Shown piece by piece: positions 13,633-28,500 of a stretch of DNA of 64,000 bases. This DNA is from Bugulina stolonifera (Eukaryota; Bryozoa; Gymnolaemata; Cheilostomatida; Bugulidae), in contig OW285187.1 in NCBI GenBank assembly GCA_935421135.1, forward strand, positions 9,610,001-9,674,000, in the 5' to 3' direction. Under the pieces are notes generated by a model, which saw only the letters and a list, made by a program, of their open reading frames with translations, was not told the DNA's origin and searched no databases. Position 1 is the first letter of the stretch; each line of letters begins with the position of its first letter. A program made the translations under genes and the position numbers.

Positions 13633-15204
13633 TATTGCATCAAATGCCGTAGCCTGGTTTAGTGCAAATGTGCAAAGTGTACATGCAGCATAAATAATGA
13701 ATGCATTCAGCGTGCTTGAAATGTATTATCCTGTATTATCCTTGCATAGACTTCATTATAATAACTGAATTATTGTGTATTTATGATTATGTAATGCTAT
13801 GCTGCTTGGCCAATTGTTCCTTTTCTTATCTGATGAACCATTTCATCACTCAAAGCAAATCGATACTGCAGAATAACAATACCTTTTCTATACCTGAATA
13901 AAGGAATATAAATTTCATTGGCTATAAAGGAATTGCAAATACAATATCAACAGCATTATTTGCATATTACATTACTTGTATAAATATATGAAGTGTATAA
14001 AACTGTTGCTTATAATATCACCATGAATTATAATTACATTTAACAATGCCATCTACCTACATTATACATGTACTTTGAGTTTGAGTTGGACAAGAGAATA
14101 TTAAGTTGCACAAGTGTAGACCAACTAAAGAAGTTCAGGACTTTCATCTATTATATTGGAACCTTTCAAAGGGTACATGTAAAACATAGCACTAAATACA
14201 TATATTCTAGATGTACTGTTCATTGTACGTGGTCCATTATGCAAGATTATATGCGTAGATGTAACATGTATGTAAACAGCTATTTTTTACTTTGAAAGGA
14301 GTTATCAGTCCGATGTCATAATGCTACAGAAAGAAGGCAACTCCTCCCACATCTGCCAATCATGTATATGTATTTAGGAGTTGTATGCTCTCTGGTTAAC
14401 CCAAGACTTGAGTGTGGACTTAGCTCGTTGAATTACAAATGCCTAATTAACAGTACTCGAAACTGACAAGGTTTTGGTTGCACTGTTTTCTCCTTCATCT
14501 TTGAATTAAACATTTGTATCTAGTACATGCCACTGCTGTAGAACATGTGGATAATAAAACTGTGTAAGGTATAATGTAGCACATTGGAATAATATTGTGC
14601 AAAATATTTTAAGCCAGGATTATACATTAAACATACATTAGTATAACACCGTAGGCAATTACAACACTTCACCCTATGTTCTACATGCAGTCTCTTTGTT
14701 GGAATCATTAGTGAGTGTGTTTTTTATCTTTGGTTATTCATTTTGGTATACAAAACGTAAGATGTTTCTACAATGTACAATTTTAAACTATATTGTGCTG
14801 GGTGTCAGTTTACCATACAATTATTACATAATACCATGACATATAAAACCTGGTAAGTGTGAAGTCTGTTACCATGATCTGGGTACACTGGGTACAAGTA
14901 TGTACAAATGGGAGGGGACAGAGAACACTGAACAGAGCTGTCAATCCTGATTGGGTTTGTAGTATAATTTCAAACATATATATCTGGTGCAGCTACACAA
15001 GCCTATATGTAGAGACTTAAGCAATGTTTACATGTATTTTAACTGGCGATTGTTTTTGTTTCGTTATCCATACAGAACATATTTTTAAATCGATTGATTA
15101 TGAGGGATAAGACATAGTATAGAGATAATACCAATAGCTCTGTGCTACTATATTGTGCATGTACTGTAGTAGGTTTTTAAAAATTTCTACCTTTGGCTGT
15201 GTAT
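13633..15204. other. Intergenic between the divergent nuclear-receptor and ZEB genes
   Basis: The two genes point away from each other, so this interval should hold the nuclear-receptor promoter and upstream ZEB control DNA. I looked on the minus strand for a nuclear-receptor DNA-binding domain (paired Cys-X2-Cys with CKGFFRR-like wording) and saw none. The motif GGCAACTCCTCCC occurs near 14337. Nothing else can be supported. Confidence 0.55.
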
Positions 15205-15263
15205 GTTGCTGATTGGCTAAACTACACAGTTGCATAGCAACAATATTTCTTCAGCCAATTGGC
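15205..15263 (+). promoter_or_regulatory. ZEB promoter-like cluster: CCAAT boxes flanking an X-box-like palindrome
   Basis: Within 59 bp there is an inverted CCAAT box (ATTGG, 15212-15216), the palindrome GTTGCATAGCAAC (15229-15241) resembling an RFX X-box, and the palindrome GCCAATTGGC (15254-15263) carrying CCAAT on both strands. NF-Y and RFX sites in close array are a known promoter arrangement. It lies about 160 bp upstream of a good splice donor (15421) that would end a 5' UTR exon of the ZEB gene. Confidence 0.5.
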
Positions 15264-15420
15264 AGTCGTGTCTTCTACAGAACATAAATACTATTAATAC
15301 AAGATGACAATAATTTTTAATGGCCATAATGGGCATCAGTCAGCAATTTCACCTGCAAGTATTAGAGCTTCATTCACCTAATTTTCATTCAACTACAGCA
15401 GTGACGGCTTCGATTAATTT
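15264..15420 (+). other. Candidate non-coding first exon of the ZEB gene
   Basis: The segment ends at GTAAGTA (15421), a near-consensus donor, and lies downstream of the CCAAT/X-box cluster. The first coding exon begins after an acceptor at 16563 (TTACAG) with a short leader before its ATG, which implies at least one upstream 5' UTR exon. A CACCTG E-box, the element ZEB proteins bind, is at 15350-15355. The true transcription start is unknown. Confidence 0.4.
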
Positions 15421-16577
15421 GTAAGTATAAATTATTTGCCAAGAAATGAATTGTCTCCTATTCACTATGGCAATCACGAATGTTTTGTATTTTACTTTAT
15501 AAATGTTCAATATTCAATAACAGCGCTGGTAATAATGTTATTAATAATCATTTAATTTATTGATGTTTCTATTAATTCAAATAGGTTTTTATATAGTGGT
15601 TCAAATTATATAGTAATGATGAAAATCTATTTTTCTAAATATTTTCTCTTGTTAGACCATGATACCACAAACAGAAACGTTTGCAGTATCGAGTCCAGCC
15701 ATAATAGAGTAAGCTATGGTTAGCAGTAAGAGTACTAGAAGCATAAAAAGATTTTAATTTACAGCTTATTCTAGTCAGTGTGCAACATTAACATTATTGA
15801 AAATCAAAAATGAACTAGGAATAAAATATTATTGGTGCACTATGTGCTATTTACAGGAAATGCTCTACTTACATGTACATGGATATGCTAACAGTACAAC
15901 TATCCAGTGATTACTGCATATGTACACATTATACATGATTTTTTTCAACTAGCACATATTTATTATTAATAACAATAATTGCTTTGTCTACATTTTTATG
16001 CTGCGGTTCAATATTGACATTGGTTTGGTATTCTCTACTTGGCAGAGAATTAATTGCTTACTTGTAAAGCAATTACTATTATTACATAATTATTTTTATT
16101 GAAGCATTTGTTTCCCCTTTGAACATAACTCCAGTTTCTAGAGTAACTTGTTGGCCGTGAATCTATGGATTGCTTTACTGAAAAATCAATGTTTTTTAGG
16201 AATTGTAACTTTGTTATACTTATTCCAGTGTGTATAAAAGTTCCCTAAATATAATATTTACTCCAGGTAAGAAGTTTATACAATCATATACATGTATATT
16301 AATACCTGCCTGATCATATTTGTAAACATAGGTAGATATTCGACCTAGACAGCATAACATCATGATTTTTGGTTTATTCAATTTAGGGATGTCACCTTAC
16401 AAAATATTTGTGAATTCCAATTTGTCAGACACAAAAACTCATGGTTTCCCACATAGCAAAAATCCATTTATGGTTGAATATAACTTTTCCCAATCAGAAA
16501 ACAATTGAACCGCTAAAATACTAACTTCTACATTCATACAACTAATAGCATGACATGTTACAGAGATACAGTCAGTG

Positions 16578-19500
16578 ATGGCAGATGAAAGTCGAAGACG
16601 GAAGCAATTGCGTCCACAGAGAAATATCGGTATGAGAAATTATACAATAATATTATATTGAATTGTTAAAAATTCAGCAAATGCTAAAATATATAAACAA
16701 AACAAACTGCAGTTGTAAGTAATGTATATGATTATGTTTACATTTTTTTAAGCTAAATAATGGAATTTAAAAATTTTAAAATTTGATTGGTTTAATAGAT
16801 CATATTTATGTGCTTGTTGTTTGGAATTTCTAATAATATAGCACATGTACATGTAAGATAGACTAGTGGGTAAAGGTAGCCCAACTACTAGGGATTGATC
16901 AGGATGAGGTGGAGTTGCACCGCAGAGAATTTTTGAAATATTTGATTTTCTGCTGGGACCACTAGTGACCACTAACTGACGGAATACCATAAGGGCAAAG
17001 AGTATAATTGCATTGTATTTCAAGTCATCACTCCTTACATGTATATACAGGACCGCCATGGACATGTATATTACATTATGTTAGGGGGTTTGGCCATTTT
17101 CTATATATTGTATAATGCATTTTTAGCAAGGAATTTATCTTTGAGCAGTCAGAGACTTGTTTCAAATTCATGAAAATACCAGTCCCTGACTGGGGTTTGA
17201 CTGCTCAAAGATAAATTCCTTGCTAAAAATACATTATACAATATATAGAAAATGGCCAAACCCCCTAACATCCAATAAGGCGCAAGGTGGCCATAATAAG
17301 GGGGGTGCCCTCGTGTGCAGTTCGCTCAGAGCATGTCTACTGCTCACCCGTGAAGCTTCCTTTTTAAGGTTGCTTAGCTTGTGTAGTGGTAGCATGTTCT
17401 GTTCACTGTTCTAGGCGAATAGGTATTTTCATGGATTTGAAACAAGTCTCTGACTGCTCAAAGATAAATTCCTTGCTAAAAATACATTATACAATATATT
17501 ACATTAATATACTCATATCCTTTAGTAAGGTACATTCCTCGGCTCTTCTCACTCACACAAATGCTATTTTATACCAACTTCTAGCGTTCAAGTAGTGATG
17601 GGGACCAACAGGCAGTCAAATATTTACATGATTTCACTGGCTTGCATACATACATGATAATATGTCATGCACTTTTACTAAAATCAACCCTTTCTACCAA
17701 GTGATGTACCTTCCATGACTAGTGCCACGTAGGCTCTCGATAAATCATCAGACTAGTATTTATACCTTTCAACAAATTTGACATACATACGAGTGTGGAG
17801 TGAGAACTTAATTCTTTGTTGCCATTTCATAATAACAGCCGCTCTACCAGTATATAAATGTTAGCTGGCATGATGCTGGTAAGCAAACCTTGCGAATGAC
17901 ATGTTGTCAAACATAAACGTATGCAGGTGATCTACGTATGGACTGTACTCTCACAATAACAGTCAGTTGTCATGAGCTAAGCTTCCGAAGCCAAACTCCG
18001 CTTGAGCACACTGAATGGTGTACATACACATCACAGATATATAATTTGTACAGTGTAGGTATCAATCCATCTCAATGACGCCACGCTGCCAGGCATCTTT
18101 CAAACATTCACTCAAGCAGTTTTTATTTTAGTCTTACCTATGTATCGGTTATTTTAAACAAAAATTAAATACGAAAAGCATAGTAAAATTTAAACAATTA
18201 AATTATAATAGTAGATCAAAGTTAATAATATCAATGTTTTTGTACATATACATGAAGGGAGTTTGTGAATAAAATGTTACATATAGGTTACATGGGAAGT
18301 ACATATGACACAGCTTCCTGAAACGGTATCTACACTTGTAAATATATGACTCTATACGTACAGCGTTCTGTAGGTATGTGATCACAAGACCTGTTTTTTT
18401 AATGATTCAGCTAACCTTCGATTTTTTAAGTAGGTTACATAGCCAATAGGGACGACTGATTACGATATTCTGTTCAAACCAAGACGCCACTCAGCATTTT
18501 GAATAATCTCATTTAATACAAGGTGGTTCTAGTAATTAGCGTTTACAGGCAAACCCTTCACTCAATTGTACACTCACGTACCTTTCCTCAGGCATGTACG
18601 AGAGCCTACCTAAGTAAATTATAAGCCTCTAGTAAACTCAATTTACTTGTCCCCAAAGAATAAAGGAGCCACTGACAAGTAAATACAGGAATAGCACAGC
18701 ATAATATAATGTTTGTATTCCGAATAGCATACCAAAACACTATGAAATAGCGAACAGAAATTATATATGTATATGTCAATTATACTAGGTTGTTGTGTAT
18801 CAATATCTTTGCAGTTGTCGATGTAATTAAATAAACTTTACTATCACCTAACATAGAAATTGAGAGATGATTCTACAGTAATATGGGTTAGAATATTAAC
18901 TATAAATAAGATATTTATTTGTCATGTTATTTAGTAACATACACTTTGATTTCCCAATCAATTGGCAGGTAGTAGGTAGCCTTCATAATGCAAGTGCGCG
19001 ATACTCCAGGACATCTTTTTCATGAACATGGAGGTGTGTCGAGCTCAGATGGTATATCATAGGAATACTGCACTTTAAAATACTTATGAGATGACATAAT
19101 CAAATTCACATTTTAAAAAATATGAACATCGATTTACATTGTTTGGGCATTTAAAGTAAGGGAGACAACTCCTACAAGAATTGAACGTCATAATACTATG
19201 AAATACTACTTCAGATAACAATTAAGTTTGTTGATAGTGTTGATAAGTGTTGATAAGTGTTGATAAGTGTTGATAGGTGATTCCATTGTTTTTACTTCCA
19301 CTATCAGAGTGTGTATGATTGAGTGGAAAGTGAACTGTCTCGTTCACAGCAGTCTACCTGATCTCTAAAACAGCCCTTATTCTATTCAGTAACACTCATC
19401 TATGTAGAGGTAAATGACATTTTAACACAGTAAAATTTATCATACCAGCACACCATACCATACCAGGCATTCTTTAAAGACCAGCTACCTATAGACGTGA

Positions 19501-22500
19501 TCTTCTCTACTTTAAGATTTAATATCATCAACAACATAGATTACATTTCACCCACATGTGGTGTAGATTGCCTGCAAATCAGATAACGACATCTTGAACA
19601 GATGTATAATAATACAGACACCTGATACTGTCGGTGTGCATACGTAGCATCTTCAGTGTGTAATGTCAATGTCTATGGGTATGTGCACCCTCCATTAAAT
19701 TTCTTAATTACCGTCACCAAGCCTCGGAAGGTGATTAGTATCGATTTATTCCTTCAAGTAACTTACTCTAATATACAGTTATATAGTCTACCTTATCTTT
19801 TATATCTAACACAGCTATTACTACCTTTCTCATTTCTATATACATGTATGTAAATTATGGAGCATAACTAAATTATTGCTGAAACATCTGGCAAAGAAAT
19901 TATAATTTTGTATTAGTCGTGATCATGGTATATGCTATACTGTCTGAAGATTAGCTCAAAGTGGGGCCATGTACCCCCCCCCCCCACCCTGCCTGCCTGC
20001 CCACAAACACACAGACAAACAAAAAATAAATACATGTACAATTGTACATAACATTTAGCAGAAATGTATACAAAGTGCTGATTACATAAAAACAACAAAT
20101 ACAATAATTACAAGTTGGTCTCAAAGCCTGATGAGGAGTTGTGCTACTCTTTTTTTTAAATAATTTCCCTTTAATTTTCTTCAAACTAAATGGCTTAAAA
20201 ATAATAATTACTGCAACACGAAATAATGTTATTATTTAGTACTCAGACACCATTTTCTTATGCATCCAAACCTGATCTTCTGACAGCATAGGTAAAGGTG
20301 GCCATTGTTAGGAGAGTAGATCATGAGCTATGTTATTACATCTATGTCACAACAATATCAGTTGAACTGAAGCTAAATTATCGCTTTATTAACAAATTTA
20401 ATATATACACGTACATAGCCAAGTTACATTTACTAGTATAGTGATATCTTCGTCACTGTTCAATAACGTACGTATTACTATAATTATTGTACCTACCAGT
20501 TCATGTACAACCTAACTAGTTAGTGTACACGAATGGGAATGGTTCAAGGAGGAAGGGAATGGAGAAAAGTGAACAAAGGAAATCGCTCCTTGTGCCAACC
20601 ATACTTTGGCATGTGACAAAGTCTAAAGGGAATGAGTATTGGAAGATAACATTTTGGGAAAAAATTGAGCTGAAAAGTGCTGAATAAATAATTCCTTCAA
20701 GATAACTAACAGTATAGTCTCGTAACTCTATGCTAGAGCGAATGCTACGGAACTTGACAAACATCGAGATATATAACATTATCATATTACATCTGATATG
20801 TAATGTGTAGCTGGGTATACCTGTTGTCCATGTGTTATGTGTACTGTTTATGGTAGCTGTACACCTAAACATTATTAGCATAAACTTGTGGAGTAGTCAG
20901 GCAGTCGCTGTAATTAGGAATTGGTTTGCTTGACGAAACGAACACAGGTCACATAGGTATTCACAAAAAAGTGGGTATATGCAGATGCTGTATGGAATAC
21001 CTTACATGCTATCAAGTGAATGGGAATGACACGTAAGTGCCATTGATGACAACGTATTTACCACCAATTAGCTACTTGACATAACGATTGTGTCGGTTGT
21101 GTAGTGTGCTTGTGTATCATGTTTTTATGTATAAGTATACGGTATGGTATCATTAGCTATACCTGTATTATTCCCTACTAGCACAAAAACTATGTGTCTA
21201 TCTTTGTATCAGCATGAGCAAAGATTTTGTCAATGTATTGACTATGTTGAAAGTGTTAAATTATATAATGTATCATTATCTTATACCATAATGGTAATAA
21301 CATCAAAGACCAAAATGAAATACTGATTTGCATTTTGAATACTAATTTGTATGTGTAAGGTTTCGGACTTTTGTCTTTATTTAGTCTCACCTATAAAGAT
21401 CTGCCATGCTGGTAGTATAATGTTTATATTCCTGTAAATGCTGTATTTACTTGGCCAGGTGGAAATGTACAGTTGTATTGTACTGCTCAACACTGATGTC
21501 ACTTGTTCAAAGCTGAAATATCTTGCACATGGGTGATACATAATGCACACGACCATCTGCCCATTGTTTGTTAAGTGACCACTCTAAATACTGATGGTTT
21601 TTTGTATAATCTACATGAGTTACATTTTATCAGACAAATGCACCCATAATCTTAATCACCTATATAAGATAGCTAAAAAGGTTATTAATATTCTCCATTA
21701 TTGGAGTACCTCTCGGTCTAAGCTCCCGTAGAGCGTACCCCGCAGGCAAATTTTACATTAACTCTTCGGATCAATACCTGATCATCTAGTCACTATGTGC
21801 TCCTGTCTCTCAGTCTATCAGCATCGGTATGAATATAACATGCTGGCAGCAACTGATGCTATCCTCCACTAATAAGCAGTAACCACCTGTTTAGTAAGCT
21901 ACTCGCATACCAGATGTTTCTTTTTATAAGTATTTAATTTATATATTACTGCAAATAATACCATGAAGTGTAGCAGCCTATTGTCAGGTATAAAGGTTTT
22001 TGCAATAAAAAATATCTTGACCATATGGAAGGTTAGGTGTCAGTATAAATATAATATAGACTGTAATATATGATAGTACTCATACTTGTTTAGTCCCAAT
22101 ACATATGCAATGCACACACTTACTAATAGTATATAATTCAATTATACTCTATCTCATTTTGAATATGTGCTGAACATCCGTTTCTACTATACATTACATG
22201 TTTTACTGCTGTAGTTTAAAAAAGAAAGTAATTATTGAGCATGTGCAAATTTTCAGTGCAATATGTCATGCCTACTGCATTGTGTGATATTTTAGGAGGA
22301 GTTGTCTTTACACGTACATGTAGATGCATGTCATGACAACTTTCATATTTCTATTATATCAGCAAATCAGTAAAATCAGAAAATTAGAGAGATTGAGTGT
22401 TTGGGGGTGCCCAGTTTAGGGAAGTATTCAGTTTGGGGAAGTGTCTAGCTTGAATGGGAGTGTCCAAAATTTGAGTTGAAAATCAAGGAGTCTCCTAAGG

Positions 22501-25500
22501 AATTGAGAGACTTGGCAAGCCCACCTGTAGAATATTGTACATACTTGTAATATTATAATTATGTAGGTATTACACAGATATTGTCATATTTGTAGACATA
22601 GATGAAACGGAGACACCTTGTATAGAGAGAAACGCTCCTAAGAAGGATATCAATATTGGTGAGTTATGAATACTATACAAGCAAGTATAAATGATTTTAC
22701 ATCCATTCATTTCTGTAAATTGCATTTTTTAGATAACTACATAATATTATATACACTGCCCTGTATTAAGCCATATTGTTTAGCATTACATAACATAGCT
22801 AAAAATTGGAAGCTTTTCAAAGGTATATGAGGTATACAAAGGTATACTCGTATATATTATATTATAACACATTTTCATTCATGTCAAGTCTCTTGCATTT
22901 AGCAAGAAACTCTCATTTTCAGTCCAAATTTTTGTATCCCCTCCCTCCCACATCCACTCAACCTCGGTACCCTCACTTAATTGCTGAATCTCCCTCATAT
23001 TTGTGATAGGATGAACTTGGCTGGTATGGATATTATTTTCAATAGTATTGTACAGTGACCTGTGCACATTATGTTAGTAGTGTACCCAGGAAGGGTGGGA
23101 TGTAGTACAGCTTTACAAGATTTGGAGTTGTCACTCCTTAGCCAATATTATGCAATCTTGGTCAGATAACTCCATATTCACAAGGTTTTCTTTACATTGT
23201 GAAGGCAGTGTTAGATGTGGAATTGTGGAGTCAATCAGGTGGGTGCTCTGCACCTGAAATATCCAAATTATCTCCATGTTATTACAATGTGTACCCTTGA
23301 ATTTAGAGGTGGGTGTACTCAGGGTTGTAACAACTGTTTGCTGGCTGAGGGGCAAAAATCCCAGGCCAGAGTATCTAGCTGCTCAGACTGATAATAAAAA
23401 TAGCTTAAAGTGTTCTCTATCAAATTCAAACAAATATGCATGATCACAGGCCGCTTATACTGCCTTTCAGACTGAAAAAACTGGCATTAACTTTGTGATC
23501 AACGTACTCAAAGTTGAATTTTGAAAGTTGACACCAACAAATATTTGTTGTTGGACAGATTTCTGGGGAGGCAAATAACCACTTTGCCCCTTGGTTGCTA
23601 CAGCTTGGGCGTACTTAATTTACCATAATTAACATAACTACATCCATTGTATTATTAGCTGTAACTGATGCTGGTGAACATACTGGACTCAACGTAGTAA
23701 AGAAGAAAGAACAGACAACTCCAAGTCAAAACCCTACAGATTGTGGTAAGCATTCACATGTACCCTCATATTATATCTAGGTACAAGCATAATATACTGC
23801 TTTCCATGCACATACCATCTACACATATGTCATACATCTCTCTAGGCCTGGGTGTAGTCTCATTTTAAAGAATGTCTTATCTTGGTCATGGGATGAGGTT
23901 CCAAAGACAGGTACCATATAACGTCTATACAATTGATATGGCTACAATATCAAAGGTTGACCGTCAGATATCTGTTTGTGGTGGTAGTTAGAGTGAGTCA
24001 CCAGTAGTTCACCTTCTTTTGCACTTACTTACCAGTAAAGTCTTGTAATAATATGCTGGTACTCCATCTTTCTTTTGAAGGTCTTTATTAGAAGTAATTT
24101 CTCTTATGTTTATTCCAACAGATTTTCTACAAATTAGCATCGAAATCTGATTAAACCATGTGCACTAAACAAGCAGAGTATAAATATAAATAAATTTAAT
24201 AATGCGTAAAAGTATCCATTGTGATGTAACATAATTAAATAGTAATTGAAAGTGTATAAGAGACAATAAGACATGTCAATATGCATGTACTACACTTTTT
24301 TTACATTATTAACAATTAAGATATATTGTAATTTATGTTAATTTATTGTTACTTAGTTCAGCTAATAGCCAAGTTCAACTTTTGTCAAGCACAAATAGCA
24401 CTCCTAGTAGTTCTGATTGTTTGCACCGTGTGGTAGTTTCTTTGAGATATTCCAGATCCCTGGACAAGCACACCTGAGCCTGACAAATTATGTAATCATT
24501 TGATGTTATACACCTTCCTTCCTGTATAATTTATTACACTGTTAAAATTAGCATTTTACACGAATTCAGATACTTTGCAATGTAAGTTTTGTTAATGATT
24601 TTCTTAAAATCTAGAGGGATCTTTCTCGAGTTAATGCTTTTTCTGTCTCTTCTATTGTGAATACTTTTCTCAGTAGTACAGTGCCTAAATAACTAACACA
24701 AACTTCTTATCAAATTCCATGAATAATTTTGGTATAAAAACACAAGTATTTAATCATTTGCACAGGTACCTCTGGTAAACCTATCATTATATAACTAATA
24801 TGATATGCCAATATAGTAGCAGTATTTATTGCAACACAATAGCTGGCAAACCTAGTCAGCGCTGATCAAGCAGTTTATTCTTGAAATTAATGAATGTGAT
24901 TATTAGTCACCTTATATATAACAGGTGCTTTCAAAAACACATCCTCTTCTAGTCAGCAGGGATCCAGGTGTATAGCACCTAAACAGATGTCTTCAAACGT
25001 CCTAGCATTACTGTATAATTAGAAGGCAAACTTTTATATTCTGGCAAGTCAAGAGCTGTGAGCAAAGTAATAAATCACAAAACTAATGTAAAACACTATA
25101 CCCCTTGCACTGCTGTCATGTAAAATTATGTAACAGTTGGCAGGTATACAAGATTTTTGTGTGGTTGAAATTGAATTTATTTACTCCTATACTGAAAATA
25201 ATCGATCATATGGTTAGGTAGGAAATGCATGAATTATGGCTGGTGCTTAGTCAGGCCATACAGCTGTTACCTTTTCACTATTCAACATTAATTCTGTCTA
25301 CAAAATGACACCAATTATTTTACAATACTAGTACACATCAGCTGAATATTTAAAAATAAATTTACATAAAACCTGGGCAACTAATGGCCAAGGAAAAATA
25401 AAAGTAAAAGTAAGTCCATCATATTCAAGTTTGTCCTGAGGGCTAAGTGGTCTAGCTGTAGTACAAATACCATAAATTTTAATTAGTATATTTAAATGAG

Positions 25501-28500
25501 AAATTCAAAGACATTTTTAACCATAAGTTTAGGTTGCACAGCTGTAAGCTGTTCACCTGTTACATTATTACCATAGCTGGAGTAGATGGCTGTGGCCAAT
25601 GGGCTATATTAATTTCAACAAATAAATTCAACCATAAAACATCATCCATGAAATGCTTTGTTCTTATTACTTTTACTACTAAATCTGGTGTCGGCCAATA
25701 TATGGAGAGGGTCCTGGATAAAATTTTAATATTGTATAAGGGTTAGATTTACATGTATATACATGTTAGTCAGTTGGAGTAGTCAGAACACACTATGGCA
25801 CTTCTCTTTTACACATTGTATGACTTGCTCGTAGCATTCAAAACAGGGTCCACAAGCTGTGGTATAACCACTTCAAAGTCTTGATACAAAAGGACCCTTT
25901 CTTACCTTATCAAAGCAATACACGTCTGATAATGTCATTACTTTTCAGGTTTGTGCTCCCAGGTATCTCAGTAAAGAATTTACCAGATAAAACAATAAAA
26001 TACTTATAAAATAACTTTAGTATGACTAATAAATGGGTAGATTGGAATAAAAAATAATTACCAATTATCACCTGAGAAAATAACCACTTCTACATTTTTT
26101 AACTTCTGAGAAACTCAAAATGCAAAGGAATGTTGGAATTAATATGGCTGGTGCACTGCAAGTTACATGCAAGTTAGCACTTGTAGAGTCTAGAATATTA
26201 TGTGTGTGTATATGTATACATTATATAGATAAGCCACTTCTAAACATGTTTCACATATTTTAATATTTAAAGTTTGCACTATTTTCTTATTTTCGATGAA
26301 GCTGAGCAGAGAGGAGTTTATGTCAGGAGTTTTGTGTCGTGCACATTGTATTTAGTACCAACAAGAATGACGCTGCCTATATGTTTCAGAAGAGAAAACA
26401 TCAAAGTCAGCATGGAATTGTAACCAATGTGCAACAGTGTTCAACTCAGAGCAGATGCTGATTGAACATTGGCAGCTTCACTTCCCTAAAGACACAGGGC
26501 ATGTGCATGTAAGTGTCATTCTTATCTACTGTAATAGGTTCCTTGTGAGCAATCCGTCCATGGTAAATTAATTACATTTTTACTAACTTCCTTGACTAAC
26601 TTCTATTTTAGATTTGATTGGGTGGAGATTGGGAAAATTAAATAATAAAAATAAATAATGCTTACTAACTTGGTAGTTTCGAATTTTGATCAAGAAGTAG
26701 TTATAAATTTTCCAGTAAATAAATTTGATTATCCTCGATCGAAGAGATGCTGTTGTATAGAATACATTATTATGTATTAAGTAGGCATAGAGTTACTTAT
26801 GATATTCTCTAGGAATTTTTTCTACATAAGAGGTAAAATAGTTGCTGTCAACAATTAATCTCATTAAACGTCCCACACTAGTCAGATATTATGACTGACA
26901 TTAAAACTATATAATAGTACTTGTATTTGCCTTAGTTTCTAACACACACGCACATGTAGATGGCAGAAATATAAATAGAATGTGGCAAGATAATTTGTCA
27001 TAGTAACTAGTAACACCTCCTATAATGTGTCTGTCCTGTTTCCCATTTCTTGTACTTCAATACCTACTGAGTAGGTTGTCAAGCTCCGAACTAGTTAAAC
27101 AGAGCTAATGCTTTATGACCAGTGGCCAACTGGTCAGCTTTAATCAGCTATTAAAATGTATGGTGTCTTGTCTTGAGGAGGATATGATATACCTTCCTTC
27201 ATTTTAGATTTTATAATAAGGTTTGACTCGTCCATTTATTTACAGTGGGTATAGCTACTCACTATATAAGTCTACATTATTTACTGTGGACTATTCACCA
27301 AGTGCTTACCAGATAGGTTTATCATAATAGTAATAATAATATAAGGGCTACACCATAGCTCACAACTTTTCCTTACATTCAACTGGTCAACAAAATTGTA
27401 TAGCCATGAGTGCGCTGTACATGTGCTGGTACTCCACACAGAAATTCCCACCCTGTGGAAACACCATGGATCTGTGTTGTAAGCAAATGTCCCACACACC
27501 AAGAACACAGGTTTCGAAACTGCCATTTGCTAAATCTACTCCTTGCATAATATGGATTTTATATTACAGTTAGTTTTATAATTTCCTATATGCACTGTCA
27601 AAGAATGGCACATTAGTTTTAGCTGTGTGACTATAAAGACCACAGGTAATTTGGTGTAAAACAACAAATGTTTCTCATCATCTGCTATCAGTAGAAACTT
27701 CAAATACACCTGATAAAATTAGCTGAGAACACTGCTATTAGACTTTACCACACTAATCACCTATCTGGAGCTGGAGCTATGAGACATTAGTACACTTTTT
27801 ATTTTTATTGTTATTTAAGTCTTAGCTGCCAGGTTTAATTGCCACCTTACCTGTTGAGCTGTGAGTCAATATCCATTATCAACTCCTCTCTATATACTAT
27901 AACATATAGACCTATTATACAAGAGTGTAGGTACAAATGTGTTCTAAGTGATAGGTATTTTATTTAATTAAAATATTCCAAAATTCAATTAAACATTTTA
28001 GGACCTTCGCACAACATTTATGTAAACCTAAATAAGCACAAGACAAAATTGACTAATCGAATAGAATATCAAATATTACCATTACCCATATAAACCCACA
28101 TACACTTTGTATATGTATATGTAATGATAAATAAATAAAAAAAGGTTACAAGCATGTTCTACTCTATATCGATCTATTAAAGGAGATGTTAAGAGAGGGC
28201 AACTCCTGCCAATTTTCAAAGTGATGTGAAATGGTGATATCCAGTATCAGGGTAGTTAGTTACAAAGAGCAATTAAAAGTCCAATTTATGAATATTTTAT
28301 AGACAATATTATATTTATTATTATGACATATGTAATAAAATGTCTGAGCCATCAGTATACAGCATGAGACAGTTTTTAATTACTTTAATATAAGTATTAT
28401 ATAATATAGTTTAGTATAACCATAGTAGATAATAATATACATGTATAATATGTAAGAATGATAGTGTGTACAGTACTGCACATAGAACTGAAGAACTCAC

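Larger units (their letters stand above)
16630..22595 (+). other. ZEB intron 1 (6 kb)
   Basis: No nested gene is supported. It contains the nested inverted repeat at 17081-17500, the tandem TGATAAGTGT repeat at 19231-19280, a 13-bp C run near 19974 and a GGGAGACAACTCC motif at 19160. A 121-codon minus-strand open frame at 20516-20881 matches no family and has AT-driven composition. Confidence 0.6.

Noticed and set aside
20516..20881. 121-codon minus-strand open frame in ZEB intron 1
   Set aside because: No recognisable domain, composition follows the local base content, and no flanking splice or neighbour support.
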